Below, piece by piece: positions 43,090 to 52,270 of a stretch of DNA of 64,000 bases (within the stretch, counting starts at the first letter, position 1; every line of letters begins with the position of its first letter). The notes below the pieces were generated by a model. The model was not told the DNA's origin and did no database searches. It saw nothing but the letters and a program-made list of their open reading frames with translations. The position numbers and the translations under genes are program-made. Source of the stretch: Dacryopinax spathularia (lineage: Eukaryota; Basidiomycota; Dacrymycetes; Dacrymycetales; Dacrymycetaceae); assembly GCA_037974965.1 (NCBI GenBank), contig JBBPFI010000009.1, positions 310,001 to 374,000 of the forward strand. Reading direction: 5' to 3'.

Positions 43090-44011
43090 TTCCAGGCGTC
43101 CTCTTCGCGCATCCGAGCGTCCGCTATCGGCCTGCGTTCGCACCTTTGGCGAACCTCTACACCGGATCGGCGACCTTCACTCTGCGTTTAGAGAGGTAGC
43201 TCACGTCGTGGAAGGTACGCTCTCGGACAGCCGCTGATCGTTTTTGCTAATCAGGGATATGCGTAGCATGCAAGGCAGCAAGATGATGTGCCAGGCGGGA
43301 TGGATCCACAGGAATCTGTCGCCGGGAAGCCTCATTGTTGATGCAAACGGACGAGGTCGGCTGGGAGGTTTCGAGTTCGCGACGGCGTTCACGAGCGAGG
43401 AAGAGGGCCTTGTGGAAATGACGGCAAGTACCAGTCACTAATCATCCTTTGACACGCCTTCACGGAGCTCAACACAGCCCATTTCGGATTGCATGGCGAT
43501 GGAGGTCATCCTGGGGAGGTACATGTATGAAAGCGTCGGGGTTCTTGCATCCCTTTCATCAGACGACGAGGACGACGACGGTTCAGAAGTGCGGCATAAC
43601 GCTGGCCACGATCTTGAATCCATCCGGTGGATTGCCGTCTTCCTGCTCTACAACACGGTCGTTGGAGAGACGACTGATCAGAGTACGGCTCGACAACAAA
43701 GGGATCGCATGACTGCATACTTCGAGTTCTCGAACCGGTTTCACGAATTCACGAATTCCAGCCTTGTTGACGGCCTCTTGATCGACTTCCCAGCAGCGCC
43801 AGTGAACGGGGCGGTGATCCATCACTTTTACCCAATGATGGCAGCGCTCCAAGCTCGGTACAAGCTCTTCGAGGCGGTTGCTAGGGATCAACGGGACAAC
43901 CATGTCTTCCTGCCCGTCCATGACCTTTTCATCGAATCTTTCATCAAGTTGAGCGATCACTTCAAGAGCATGAACTGCAAGACCGTGGACGAAGTGCTGA
44001 AGTGCGAGTAG
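43090..44011 (+). pseudogene. 5'-truncated FunK1 copy 4 (most decayed kinase core)
   Basis: The HYR segment is eroded (VRYRPAFAPLANLYTG), and the catalytic loop reads WIHRNLSPGSLIVD: the catalytic Asp has become Asn and the following Asn is lost. The next motif is GGFEFA in place of GDLEFA. The intron donor is GC (ACG|GCAAGT). The C-terminal exon, by contrast, is almost identical to that of copy 3. A mosaic of an old 5' part and a fresh 3' part suggests gene conversion. It cannot be a catalytic kinase. Confidence 0.75.
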
Positions 44012-44230
44012 CCGGTGAACGCAAAATTTTTTCCAGCCGATCCACAAGATTGGCATCGAACCGGGATCCCTGCACACGAGGATGAACATCAAGACCGTGC
44101 GCGACGTGACTAGCTAGCGTCGACGCAGGAGGGACCGACGACAGGGTTGGAAATCAATGCATTTCACTAGGAGGGGCAGACGCTGAAGGACGTAGCGCTG
44201 GAGTATACCGTACATTAGCATATACTGATA

Positions 44231-45029
44231 TGCATATCAAGATAACGATTCATACCCGTTTACTAATGGGCCGCCGCCGCCGTGTTCCGCTCAGTATGTA
44301 CGTTGAGGCCCAAGCTCGGTCCGCACGAAGGTATGCCGAGCCACTCGGTGACTTACTCCGTTGGGTAGTCAGGCGGTCGATGATTGCCAGTAGGCCGATC
44401 TTCGTATGCAGTCCTTCGATCTTGTGCAGGCAAGCTTAGGCGCATACACGCTATGTCTGGCGCCGTAGTGCCCGCAGTACAGCGAAGGATCAACCGACGT
44501 ACGAGACATGACGCAGACGCAGCTAGTTCAAGTGCCTCCTAGGCGGTCCGCTCTCCGAGCCGGAGCGAGGCAAGCCTGCGAGGGAAGGCGAGCGTCATTA
44601 GGTCCGAAACGGATCGGGATGGGATGGGATGGGTCAGGGCGCGGCGTCGATTGGTCACGGGGGGGAAACGGGAATGCCATGCTGGTCGATGGAGGGCAAG
44701 AACAGCAGTCGCTCGGGGAAAACGACGCGTCCCGTTGCCCGTTGATAGCCTGAAGTATTCGGACACGCGGTTCGTTTGCTCCCAAGCCCGGGCTCGATCG
44801 GCTGTGAGTGTCTCTGATGACTCGGACATAATGACCGTGTTGCAGAGCAGAGATATGACGATCCATCACGGGAGGGACTGGGGGTCATGTTCTGCGTTAT
44901 GCGTCACTCGTCCGCAGGAACGGGAGGCAGCCTTAGGCAGGCAAGGAGATATCGCGGAAGATGTACTCCTTTCGGAGCAGCCTGAGTTCGACGGGCGTGA
45001 AGGATGAGGTGCTCTATAATGCGCGGTTG
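44231..45029. other. Unassigned region between FunK1 array and inverted relic
   Basis: About 800 bases. A GGGATGGGATGGGATGGG run occurs at about 44616-44633. Open frames on both strands over 44500-44900 mirror each other and show no motif. I see no gene. Confidence 0.4.
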
Positions 45030-45400
45030 TTCAGAGGATGATACGGTTGATAGCACAGCAGTGCGCACCGCTATGTCCGGCTGATCGTCGTGCTCACTCA
45101 TGCACTCCCTGGCGAACTCAAGATCCCCCAATCTGCCTCGCCTAGCCGGTTCCGAGTGAAAAACGCTGTTCCCCGCCGAGAAGTTCCCATGTCCATCCAG
45201 CGATGCAAGTCATCTCTCACGCCGTGCGTACGAGGGCAAGCAACCAGGATCAGAACGACCGATCGACCTTGATCGAGCAAGACACGCCTTGAACGACGTG
45301 TGGGTGCGCCTGGAATGTAGGGTGAACTTGATGTGAGACATGGCAGACTTGTTGGCCGACTGCATTGGGTTTCAATTGGCGCATGCGGTTCGACAGTGCG
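45030..45400 (-). pseudogene. Inverted FunK1 relic 1
   Basis: On the minus strand the order of FunK1 pieces is kept. FQAHPHVVQG (about 45270-45330) matches FQTLAHVVQG, then GMTCIAGW aligns with KMMCQAGW, and LGDLEFARECMSEHDD (about 45090-45140) matches LGDLEFAKKFMSEDGG. The catalytic HRDLSTGN segment between them is unrecognisable and frames change several times. It is an old, dead copy lying opposite in orientation to the array. Confidence 0.7.
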
Positions 45401-46248
45401 TTCAATCACGGGGAATTGGGTTGATCGATCGGAGTTCTGCATATCCGGTTGGGCGTTCGATGACACTCTGCTACGTGTGTGCATTGTTTTTGCGACGGGC
45501 AGGGTGGGAGCATGATGATAGCGCGAGGTAAGAGGGGGATGATCGGCGTTTGTGCATCGCGGAGATGAACGGAGCGTGCCGGCGAAGGGGCCGGGATCGG
45601 AGATTGGCGCGCTCCTGGACGGGCGGACGAAAGACGGAGCCTACGCAAAGTCCGCGCCTCACCGAACTGCCAGTCGAATAATCTTGCCGGTACAATCGGA
45701 ATAACAATTGATCGTCTGACCACAACAATATCGCAATATTGTCGTCAACTCCAAAGTTGTTGGAGTACAGATCGCGCAACCACCCAGCTCGCTCCAATCC
45801 GAGTCGTCCGACCCGCGGAGTCGCGGACCTCTTCGGCTCCCCGACCTCCACCAGTCGAGACCCCTATGACCTCATCCGAACGTTCTCGCATCCCTTTTCA
45901 CGTGACCGTTGTCCCCTACTGTATCGCCCCTAACGCCCGCTGGGGTGTGACGGTTGCTGACCAATCGGTTCTGGCAGTTTCGAGCGGCCCATCGCACACT
46001 CCGACCGTCTCATCGCTCAGAGGCCATCTATAAGCCACCGCCTTCACCGCTGCAATGGGGAGCATACATCTTGTACCACCTCTTCATCGACGACTACTGT
46101 CAACTACTACTCCCCATCGTGAGCGTAAGCTCCGAGACAACTTATTGTCTATCACCTACTATTACCCAACTATTGTCTAGACCTTAGACCAAGCTTCACT
46201 AACTAGTGTCGCTCGTTCTATCGCATAGACTTCACCACATTCCACACG
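45401..46248. other. Promoter region of the RING-H2 gene
   Basis: About 850 bases upstream of the RING gene, with an AT-richer patch at 45690-45760 (CAATATCGCAATATTG) and repeated TATTGTC words near 46140-46180. No gene recognised. Confidence 0.45.
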
Positions 46249-47964
46249 ATGAACCCGACCGACTCGACTAACCCCATCAACAACAACAACACCAACCAGC
46301 CAACGCAGGACCAGCAAGGAGCGGCGTTGCCGCCGACCCAGGAGCAGCCCACCATCCAGGCGGGCCAGGCTCCTGCCAACTCGACGACGCCGACGCCCGC
46401 TGGTCCTCAGCCTCAGCCTACCCCTGCCCCTCAACCGCAGCAAGGAGCAAGGGCAGGTCCATTCAGCTTCATCCCTTTCCTCCCGTCGCACGTCACATTC
46501 CATTTCTTCCCCACCATGGGCCCGACACCAGCCCAGACGCCGGCGGGCGAGCATCCGCCGACCGCCGCTCCAGCGCAGGCAGCGATGGGAGGGAACGTTC
46601 CTGCTTCTCCGCAGGCAGGTCAAGCTCAGCAGGCTCAGCAAGAGGTAAGCCCCTCCGCTCAACAACAGCCGACGTTCGGGCCTGAACCGCCTCCCCAGCC
46701 TCAGCCAGCGCAAGCTCAGGCCCAAAGCCAGCAACCGACGGGCAGCGCCGTCCCACCTTCACCTACTGCACCGGCCGACCAGCCCCAGCCGCAGCCCCAA
46801 CAGCAGCAGCAGGGTCACGCACACGCGCATACATGGCAAGTCCCAGGAGGGATGATGTTCACGTTCTTCGTCGGCCCGCCTATGCCCATGCCTGGTGCTC
46901 CAGCTCCAGCTCCAGCTCCTCCTGCCGGCGCTCAAGCCCAGGCAGCTGGTCCTTCACCCACCCCGGCGGCCGGCGAAGCCCAAGCCAATGGCCAGCAACC
47001 CACGGCCGGCCAGCCCCAGATGCCAGAACAGTTCTTCATCCCTTTCATGCAGTTCCCGCCTTGGTTCATGTTTGGCCCCCCACCCCAGCCGATGCCCGAG
47101 AAGGAGCCGGACTACGCGAGGTCGTCGTTGCTCATGCGTGCGCTTGAGCAGCTCGACCCGGAGCTCATTGCGCGGTTGGAGAGGGTAGAGGGGGAGGAAG
47201 CGCGCTGCGCTGTATGCTTTGAGGCGCTGCGGGACCTGCCTGGGGTAGAGGACGAGAAGCCTGCTTCCTCGTCGCCCACGTCTTCGGACGCGGCGGCGCA
47301 GCAGCAGCAACAGCAGCAGCAGGCCGAGCAAGCGCGCCGGAATCGGGTGCCCGTCTGCCCTTTCCCGGCGAGCGAGACGATGGCCCTGCCCTGCCACCAC
47401 GCCTTCCACGCCGCATGTCTCTTCCCCTGGCTGGCGGAGCACACCACCTGTCCTACATGCCGATTCGACCTCGACCCTTCTTCACTCACACTCTCCATCC
47501 CGGGGCAGCAAGGCCCAGCGGCAGCACAGCAAGCAGGGGACAGGTACAGGCCGTACCCAAGCCAAGAAGCGCGCAAAGCCGCCAAATGGCAGCTTCCCCC
47601 CGGCCCGAGCGGGAAGACCCTGCGCGAGAGCGTGGTCGAGCGGGAACATGCGCAAGGCTGGACGTGCTCCGACCCAGGGTGCATCCATACTGTCCCCTCT
47701 CCCGCATACGCTCACCATCCGGGCTCCGAGCCAAAAGCGGACCAGATCCACTTGCTTGCGAGGATGGACAGCGACTCCGAGCCGGTGTGCGAGCATGCGT
47801 GGCACCCCGAGTGTCTTGTGGGTGAGGTGAGGAGTAGGGGAGGAGCGGTGGAGCATGCGCTGGGGGGGGTGAAGGTAGAGTGTGTGATGTGTAGGGATCG
47901 GAGGGAGGGGTGGGTCGCGCGGGATGTGTGGGAGTGCGGGGTGAGGGCGTGGGAGGAGGTGTGA
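46249..47964 (+). CDS. RING-H2 protein, probable E3 ubiquitin ligase, Pro/Gln-rich
   Basis: A single exon gives 571 residues. The N-terminal ~300 residues are Pro/Gln/Ala-rich low complexity with two hydrophobic islands of similar make-up (PFSFIPFLPSHVTFHFFP and GGMMFTFFVGPPMP). The RING-H2 has CAVC near residue 323, then a long insert with polyGln, then LPCHHAFHAACLFPW and CPTC, i.e. the eight ligands C-C-C-H-H-C-C-C with an unusually long first loop (~60 residues). A second C-terminal cluster, CSDPGC, CEHAWHPEC and CVMC, has ligand spacing like another RING-type zinc site. RING-H2 proteins recruit E2 enzymes for ubiquitin transfer. It lies between two inverted FunK1 relics but is itself intact. 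Confidence 0.85.
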   Translation: MNPTDSTNPINNNNTNQPTQDQQGAALPPTQEQPTIQAGQAPANSTTPTPAGPQPQPTPAPQPQQGARAGPFSFIPFLPSHVTFHFFPTMGPTPAQTPAGEHPPTAAPAQAAMGGNVPASPQAGQAQQAQQEVSPSAQQQPTFGPEPPPQPQPAQAQAQSQQPTGSAVPPSPTAPADQPQPQPQQQQQGHAHAHTWQVPGGMMFTFFVGPPMPMPGAPAPAPAPPAGAQAQAAGPSPTPAAGEAQANGQQPTAGQPQMPEQFFIPFMQFPPWFMFGPPPQPMPEKEPDYARSSLLMRALEQLDPELIARLERVEGEEARCAVCFEALRDLPGVEDEKPASSSPTSSDAAAQQQQQQQQAEQARRNRVPVCPFPASETMALPCHHAFHAACLFPWLAEHTTCPTCRFDLDPSSLTLSIPGQQGPAAAQQAGDRYRPYPSQEARKAAKWQLPPGPSGKTLRESVVEREHAQGWTCSDPGCIHTVPSPAYAHHPGSEPKADQIHLLARMDSDSEPVCEHAWHPECLVGEVRSRGGAVEHALGGVKVECVMCRDRREGWVARDVWECGVRAWEEV

Positions 47965-48399
47965 GCTGCTTCCCTGTGCGCACTCAAGCGCGTTCAACAT
48001 CAATGCTCTTTCCTCCTGCCATACCCGCACACGAAACCCCACCCTGCGGACAGCCGCCCACTGACAGTGACCAGCATAACATCGTCTGCATCCCGACATC
48101 CTCTCGCTGTGACATCCGAAGCACGAACTAATGGGCCTGTTGTAAACTTGTACAGTTTTCCTCTCTCTTTTCTGTTTGATTATTTGTAGGGTCTTATGGC
48201 ACTGTATTCTAGCAACACTAATTGATCGGATATGATGAAATTCTCTCTTCACTCGTGCGGGCTGGTCCGTTTGGGGGGAAGGTCAGGTGGTTTGTAGTTA
48301 GGGGATGAACGTGTTGTGAACGTGGGGAGGGCGCTGAATTCCGTGCGGACCATTCGTGGATGGATGAACGCGAGATAGCAGTCTGCACTGGCCGAGTTC
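47965..48399. other. 3' flank of the RING-H2 gene
   Basis: About 430 bases. The stretch 48140-48225, with GGTCTTATGGCACTGTATTC and TAGCAACACTAA, is probably the 3' untranslated region; a copy of it occurs at 54200-54285. Confidence 0.5.
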
Positions 48400-49080
48400 T
48401 CAGAATCCTGCCATAGACCGGGAGCGAGGGCGCGAGTCCTGAACCTCCGCTCGCGATTGGACAGCGAGAAGAAGTCGTTCATCTTGTCCGTTCGCTTCTT
48501 CACCATTCTCGTAGGTGATACTGTCCCCGATCACGGTGTAGTACAAGAGGAAAACCGCGATCCGCCAGATGGATTCAAGATCGTGTCCGGTCCGGCATTG
48601 TGGCGAAACTCGTGGACCAGTAGAGCTTTGATCCAGCAAAACGACAGGGTGTGTGTGAAGAGGTAGGCTTGCTCGAGGACGTCGACGGCCATGAAATCCG
48701 GGGTGCCCTAGAACATACTGAGTCAAGCCGGTCCGGTTGGTGAGATACAGTAGCCCGACTCACAGTTCTCTCCACATGACCTCCATCTTCGCTCATGAAT
48801 CTTTTGGCAAACTCCAGGTCTCCCAGCCGGCCCTGTTCGTGGGCGTGGACAAGTACATTGCCTGTCGAAAGATCGCGATGATTATAGCCGGCTCGACACA
48901 TCATCTCGCAGGCTACGGCATGCGTAAGCTGCGGCCCGTCAACGTTGTAGAACGTGAGACGCACCGTTCGCGATATCCGTAAGCGCTGCGAGAGCAGCGC
49001 TGAGGTTTGACACTTCACATAACGGTCGGCCCGCGGTACTCATGACAGTCCGATAATGGACCTGCCCACCCATTCCGGCT
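48400..49080 (-). pseudogene. Inverted FunK1 relic 2
   Basis: On the minus strand VHYRTVMSTAGRPLCEVSNL (about 48990-49050), then ACEMMCRAGYNHRDLSTGNV with intact HRD, GRLGDLEFAKRFMSEDGGHV and, after an intron, GTPDFMAVDVLEQAY. The frame then changes: GHDLESIWRIAVFLLYYTV lies in a different frame from the preceding exon, and the C-terminal part is missing. It is better preserved than relic 1. On its 5' side a small inverted-repeat element abuts it; the sequence beyond that element (49521-49740) may be more of the same gene. Confidence 0.75.
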
Positions 49081-49520
49081 GCTGACCACCGAGCGAACGA
49101 CTCCGATGCCCACGTTTCGCACGGGATGTGCTCGCATGCCCACAGGAGCTCGGATGCCCACAACACGACGCGTCTCGCGTCCTAAATTAATATAAGTTCT
49201 TTTTATCTTCGATTAAAAATGATTTGGCGCCAGTAAGGTCCTCACTGTAGTTGAAAAATTATTTACCAGAGTTCAAGCTGATACCCATATTTCTGCCGAA
49301 AAACGTGGCTGTGTGAGCAGTATACGCTTATTAAGTACTTAAAAGTAAATGACTATTTTTTACTCGTTTTTGGAGCCTTTTCATTATTGAGTAAGGGGCT
49401 TATGCGCGTAAAAACATTTTTATTGGCCCATGGGCATCGGAGCAACTTTAAGGGTCGTGGGCATCCGAGCAATTACTCGCGTCAAATGTGGGCATCGGAG
49501 TCGTTCGCTCGCTGACCACC
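49081..49520. mobile_element. MITE-like DNA transposon with 10-bp target duplication
   Basis: The direct repeat GCTGACCACC (49081-49090 and 49511-49520) brackets a 420-bp element. The element starts GAGCGAACGACTCCGATGCC and ends with the exact inverse; the perfect terminal inverted repeat is 23 bp and continues imperfectly for about 100 bp. Subterminal copies of GGATGCCCAC occur in both arms, in inverted orientation. The interior (49185-49420) is strongly AT-rich and has no coding frame. A 9-10-bp target duplication and long inverted repeats fit Mutator-like elements; this assignment is inference. The unmutated target duplication suggests a fairly recent insertion. Confidence 0.85.
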
Positions 49521-50257
49521 CCTTCTGCAAAACGCTGCTCGTCCCCCCATCTCGCGCTCCAGAATCGAGCGACTGCGAACGGCACACGCTGGCAGCATCC
49601 GGTCTGTTGTGCAGATCCGGGCCGGGCGTCATTATCTTATCACTGAATTTGAGATCTCGGCTCGGAAGGTCGTGGACTCTTCTGGTGGCAGCGAGGATGG
49701 GATGGTTGTTGTCCTGGTGGCTAATACATATTCTGTCCGGGCAGATTATCACTCTAGCTTAGCTCGGATGCTGGGCTGAAGCCTTGTCTATCCGAGAGAC
49801 GCATATACGAGGATCTGAGGAAGCAGAGAGCGAAGGGCGATTATGATAGAGTTGATGGCGATGAACGTCACGGTGATAGCGAAATAATGCCCTTGGGGGA
49901 CGCGTCGCGCGCGAGCCTTGTGCTCAGTAGGGTTCGAGTCTTCTGGCACTCTTCACCTACTACTGTACTTCCTAACTCAGTCATGTACGGCTTCTCCTTG
50001 CTCCATTCAATGAACCGGCTGTGGAATTGTTGACCGTGGCAGCTCGTATTATTGCGTCTTCTTGGAATTATTTGGAGAGACAAGCGCTGGCGGGATCAGT
50101 AAAGGCACAAATGTAGTATTGACCCAAAATGTGAGTTCCATTCCCGCTCACTTTCCGCGAGCTCACTTGTTCTAACTAGTCCTCAACATGCATTGTACAG
50201 CGATCAGAACTCTTCGTAGCAGCGTCATACCCAAGAACATTAGGAGAAATAGCGTGC
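49521..50257. other. Region between MITE and secreted repeat protein 1
   Basis: About 740 bases. The part to about 49740 may continue FunK1 relic 2 on the minus strand, but no diagnostic motif is visible. The rest should hold the 3' end of the next gene. Nothing else recognised. Confidence 0.4.
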
Positions 50258-51688
50258 TCAGTCGAGTTCCTCGAGGGAGCGAGGCTCAGAGTCGTCGGTG
50301 TCGAACTCCTCGAGAGAGCGAGGCTCGAAGTCAAGCACAGCGAAGTCGTCCAGGGAGCGGGCCTCGAAGTCCACATCATCAAAGTCGGCCATGCTGCGAC
50401 CCTGCTTGCGGATATGCTTGAACATGCCTACCGCTTCCTGGAACATGGACGGCTTGGCAGGCGTGGCCGGGGCTGCCGAGGTGCCTGCACGGTGTGCGTG
50501 TAATGCTGCTCTGATCCTTGCAGAAGCAGCGGTCTTCTTATTATGCTCATCGACGACCTTCTTGTGATCATAGATGTCGTGCGCTCTCTGAATTGCGTCG
50601 ATCACGTTGCTGGCATGGCCACCGTTCTTATGGCGAGCCGCGAGGTCAAAGCCGTCCTCGTCGAGGTCCTCCAGGCTGCGAGTCTGCTTCTTGATGTTGC
50701 TGAACATGCCGGTCGCCTGCTTGAAGACACCTTGGCTGGATGAGCCGGCTTTAGGTGCAGCTGCAGCCGCAGCCTGAGCATTCTGCGCTGCCATCTTAGC
50801 CTTGACCTTGTTGATCGCCTCGGTGTTCCTCTTGTGCTCGTCCGCTACCTTCTTCTGCTCGAGCTTAGCTTGCAGCATCTTGGCAGCATCGATGGCGTTG
50901 CTAGCGTGGCTCTCTCCCTTAGTGCGAGCTGACAACGCAACATCCTCGTCCTCCTCAAGGTCGCGCATGTCGAGCTCTTCTTCGTCCAGTGCGTCCAAGC
51001 TCCGAGTCTGCTTCTTGATGTTGCTGAACATGCCGGTCGCCTGCTTGAAGACACCTTGGCTGGATGAGCCGGCTTTAGGTGCAGCTGCAGCCGCAGCCTG
51101 AGCATTCTGCGCTGCCATCTTAGCCTTGACCTTGTTGATCGCCTCGGTGTTCCTCTTGTGCTCGTCCGCTACCTTCTTCTGATCGAGCTTAGCTTGCAGC
51201 ATCTTGGCAGCATCGATGGCGTTGCTAGCGTGGCTCTCTCCCTTAGTGCGAGCTGACAACGCAACATCCTCGTCCTCCTCAAGGTCGCGCATGTCGAGCT
51301 CTTCTTCGTCCAGTGCGTCCAAGCTCCGAGTCTGCTTCTTGATGTTGCTGAACATGCCGGTCGCCTGCTTGAAGACACCTTGGCTGGATGAGCCGGCTTT
51401 CGGTGCAGCCGCAGCCGCAGCCTGAGCGTTCTGCGCTGCCATTTTAGCCTTGGCCTTGTTGAGTGCTTCTGTGTTCCTCTTATGCTCATCCGCTACCTTC
51501 TTCTGCTCTAGCTTCGCTTGCAGCATCTTGGCAGCGTCGATCGCATTACTGGCGTGGCTTTCGCCCTTGGTGCGAGCCCACAGCCCGTTCTCGATATCGT
51601 CCACATCCCTCGCGCTGACCTGAGAAACAGGTGCAGCGGCGATACCGACAGCGAGAGTAGCAACAACGAGAGCGGAGGTGATCTGCAT
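50258..51688 (-). CDS. Secreted repeat protein 1 (three ~105-residue repeats)
   Basis: A single exon gives 476 residues. A signal peptide (MQITSALVVATLAVGIAAAP) is followed by three near-identical ~105-residue repeats, each with KGESHASNAIDAAKMLQAKL, a Lys/Ala-rich helical stretch, SSSQGVFKQATGMFSNIKK and an acidic tail after RSL (DALDEEELDMRDLEEDED). A fourth, diverged repeat (KNGGHASNVIDAIQRAHDIY...) precedes the C-terminal run RSLDDF...RSLEEF...RSLEELD. DNA repeats of ~320 bases at 50690-51540 are almost identical, so unequal crossing-over is likely. The recurrent basic-RSL-acidic junctions may be protease-processing sites as in Kex2-processed fungal proteins. Function unknown. Confidence 0.85.
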   Translation of the reverse strand: MQITSALVVATLAVGIAAAPVSQVSARDVDDIENGLWARTKGESHASNAIDAAKMLQAKLEQKKVADEHKRNTEALNKAKAKMAAQNAQAAAAAAPKAGSSSQGVFKQATGMFSNIKKQTRSLDALDEEELDMRDLEEDEDVALSARTKGESHASNAIDAAKMLQAKLDQKKVADEHKRNTEAINKVKAKMAAQNAQAAAAAAPKAGSSSQGVFKQATGMFSNIKKQTRSLDALDEEELDMRDLEEDEDVALSARTKGESHASNAIDAAKMLQAKLEQKKVADEHKRNTEAINKVKAKMAAQNAQAAAAAAPKAGSSSQGVFKQATGMFSNIKKQTRSLEDLDEDGFDLAARHKNGGHASNVIDAIQRAHDIYDHKKVVDEHNKKTAASARIRAALHAHRAGTSAAPATPAKPSMFQEAVGMFKHIRKQGRSMADFDDVDFEARSLDDFAVLDFEPRSLEEFDTDDSEPRSLEELD

Positions 51689-51689
51689 G

Positions 51690-52270
51690 ATGGATGGGAT
51701 GGGCTGGAACTTGTGAGAGGAAGAACTGATTGCAAGTCTTGAGGAGGTGAAAGTCGGGAAAGTCGTGAGTCGTAAATGAGTCCTGACCGGCAGGCGAGCG
51801 GGAAAGTGGGAAGTGAGTGGAGGTGAGTGGGATTAGTTGACCAGCAACTGTTGGGTGAGGAGTTGCGGGTGCTTGTTCTCCTGCTTATATACCGTTCACG
51901 CGCTTACAGCTTGTCGGTCATTTCCCGGGCATGACCAAATTACCACAGGAGTTCAGGAGGCGAGGCGGCGTTCGCCGACGTTCGTAGAAAAATACTGAGA
52001 CGCTTCGGAAGTGCACTTGGTCTTCTACCAATTCATAATTCGCCGTTTGCCACCCCTTGAAGACCGATCTTTCCGAGAGCTGTGACTATTGGGGTATTGC
52101 AACATACACGATAGGGAGTCGTGGTCTTGGGCCCGGAAAGCCGGGAGGAAAAAAAAGAACATGACACGCCTTCGATGTTCCACTAGTCTTCCGGCAATAC
52201 AATACCCGACGTTTCCCAACTCCTGAGAATCCGATAGAGCAGCAAGCTATGACGGCGACCACCACAGAGG
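51690..52270 (-). repeat. Upstream region duplicated (inverted) at 61670-62278
   Basis: Read on the minus strand, about 580 bases upstream of secreted protein 1 match 61670-62278 in front of secreted protein 4. Shared words include GGAACATCGAAGGCGT, CGAACGTCGGCGAACGCCGC, GGTAATTTGGTCATGCCCGG and TATATAAGCAGG. The match runs through the leader into the signal peptide codons. Confidence 0.8.
51841..51902 (-). promoter_or_regulatory. TATA box and ACAGTTGCTGG element of secreted protein 1
   Basis: On the minus strand GGTATATAAGCAG (51891-51903) and CCCAACAGTTGCTGG (51841-51855) lie about 205 and 155 bases before the ATG. The same pair, in the same order, precedes genes 2 and 4. Confidence 0.65.

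Larger units (their letters stand above)
40041..44230 (+). repeat. Tandem array of a 1.32-kb unit (5'-truncated FunK1 plus spacer)
   Basis: FunK1 stop codons recur at 40040, 41374, 42687 and 44011, giving periods of 1334, 1313 and 1324 bases. Each stop is followed by a related spacer starting with GCCGGTCACGACACA or a close variant and containing a GTACAGTAGTAGAT-type word (40122, 41470, 42783, degraded near 44205). Each unit starts within the spacer and enters FunK1 just before the HYR motif, so the array arose from a unit lacking the kinase N-terminal part. Confidence 0.85.

Noticed and set aside
47482-48252. 256-codon minus-strand frame opposite the RING-H2 gene
   Set aside because: Antisense to clear zinc-ligand motifs; no features of its own.
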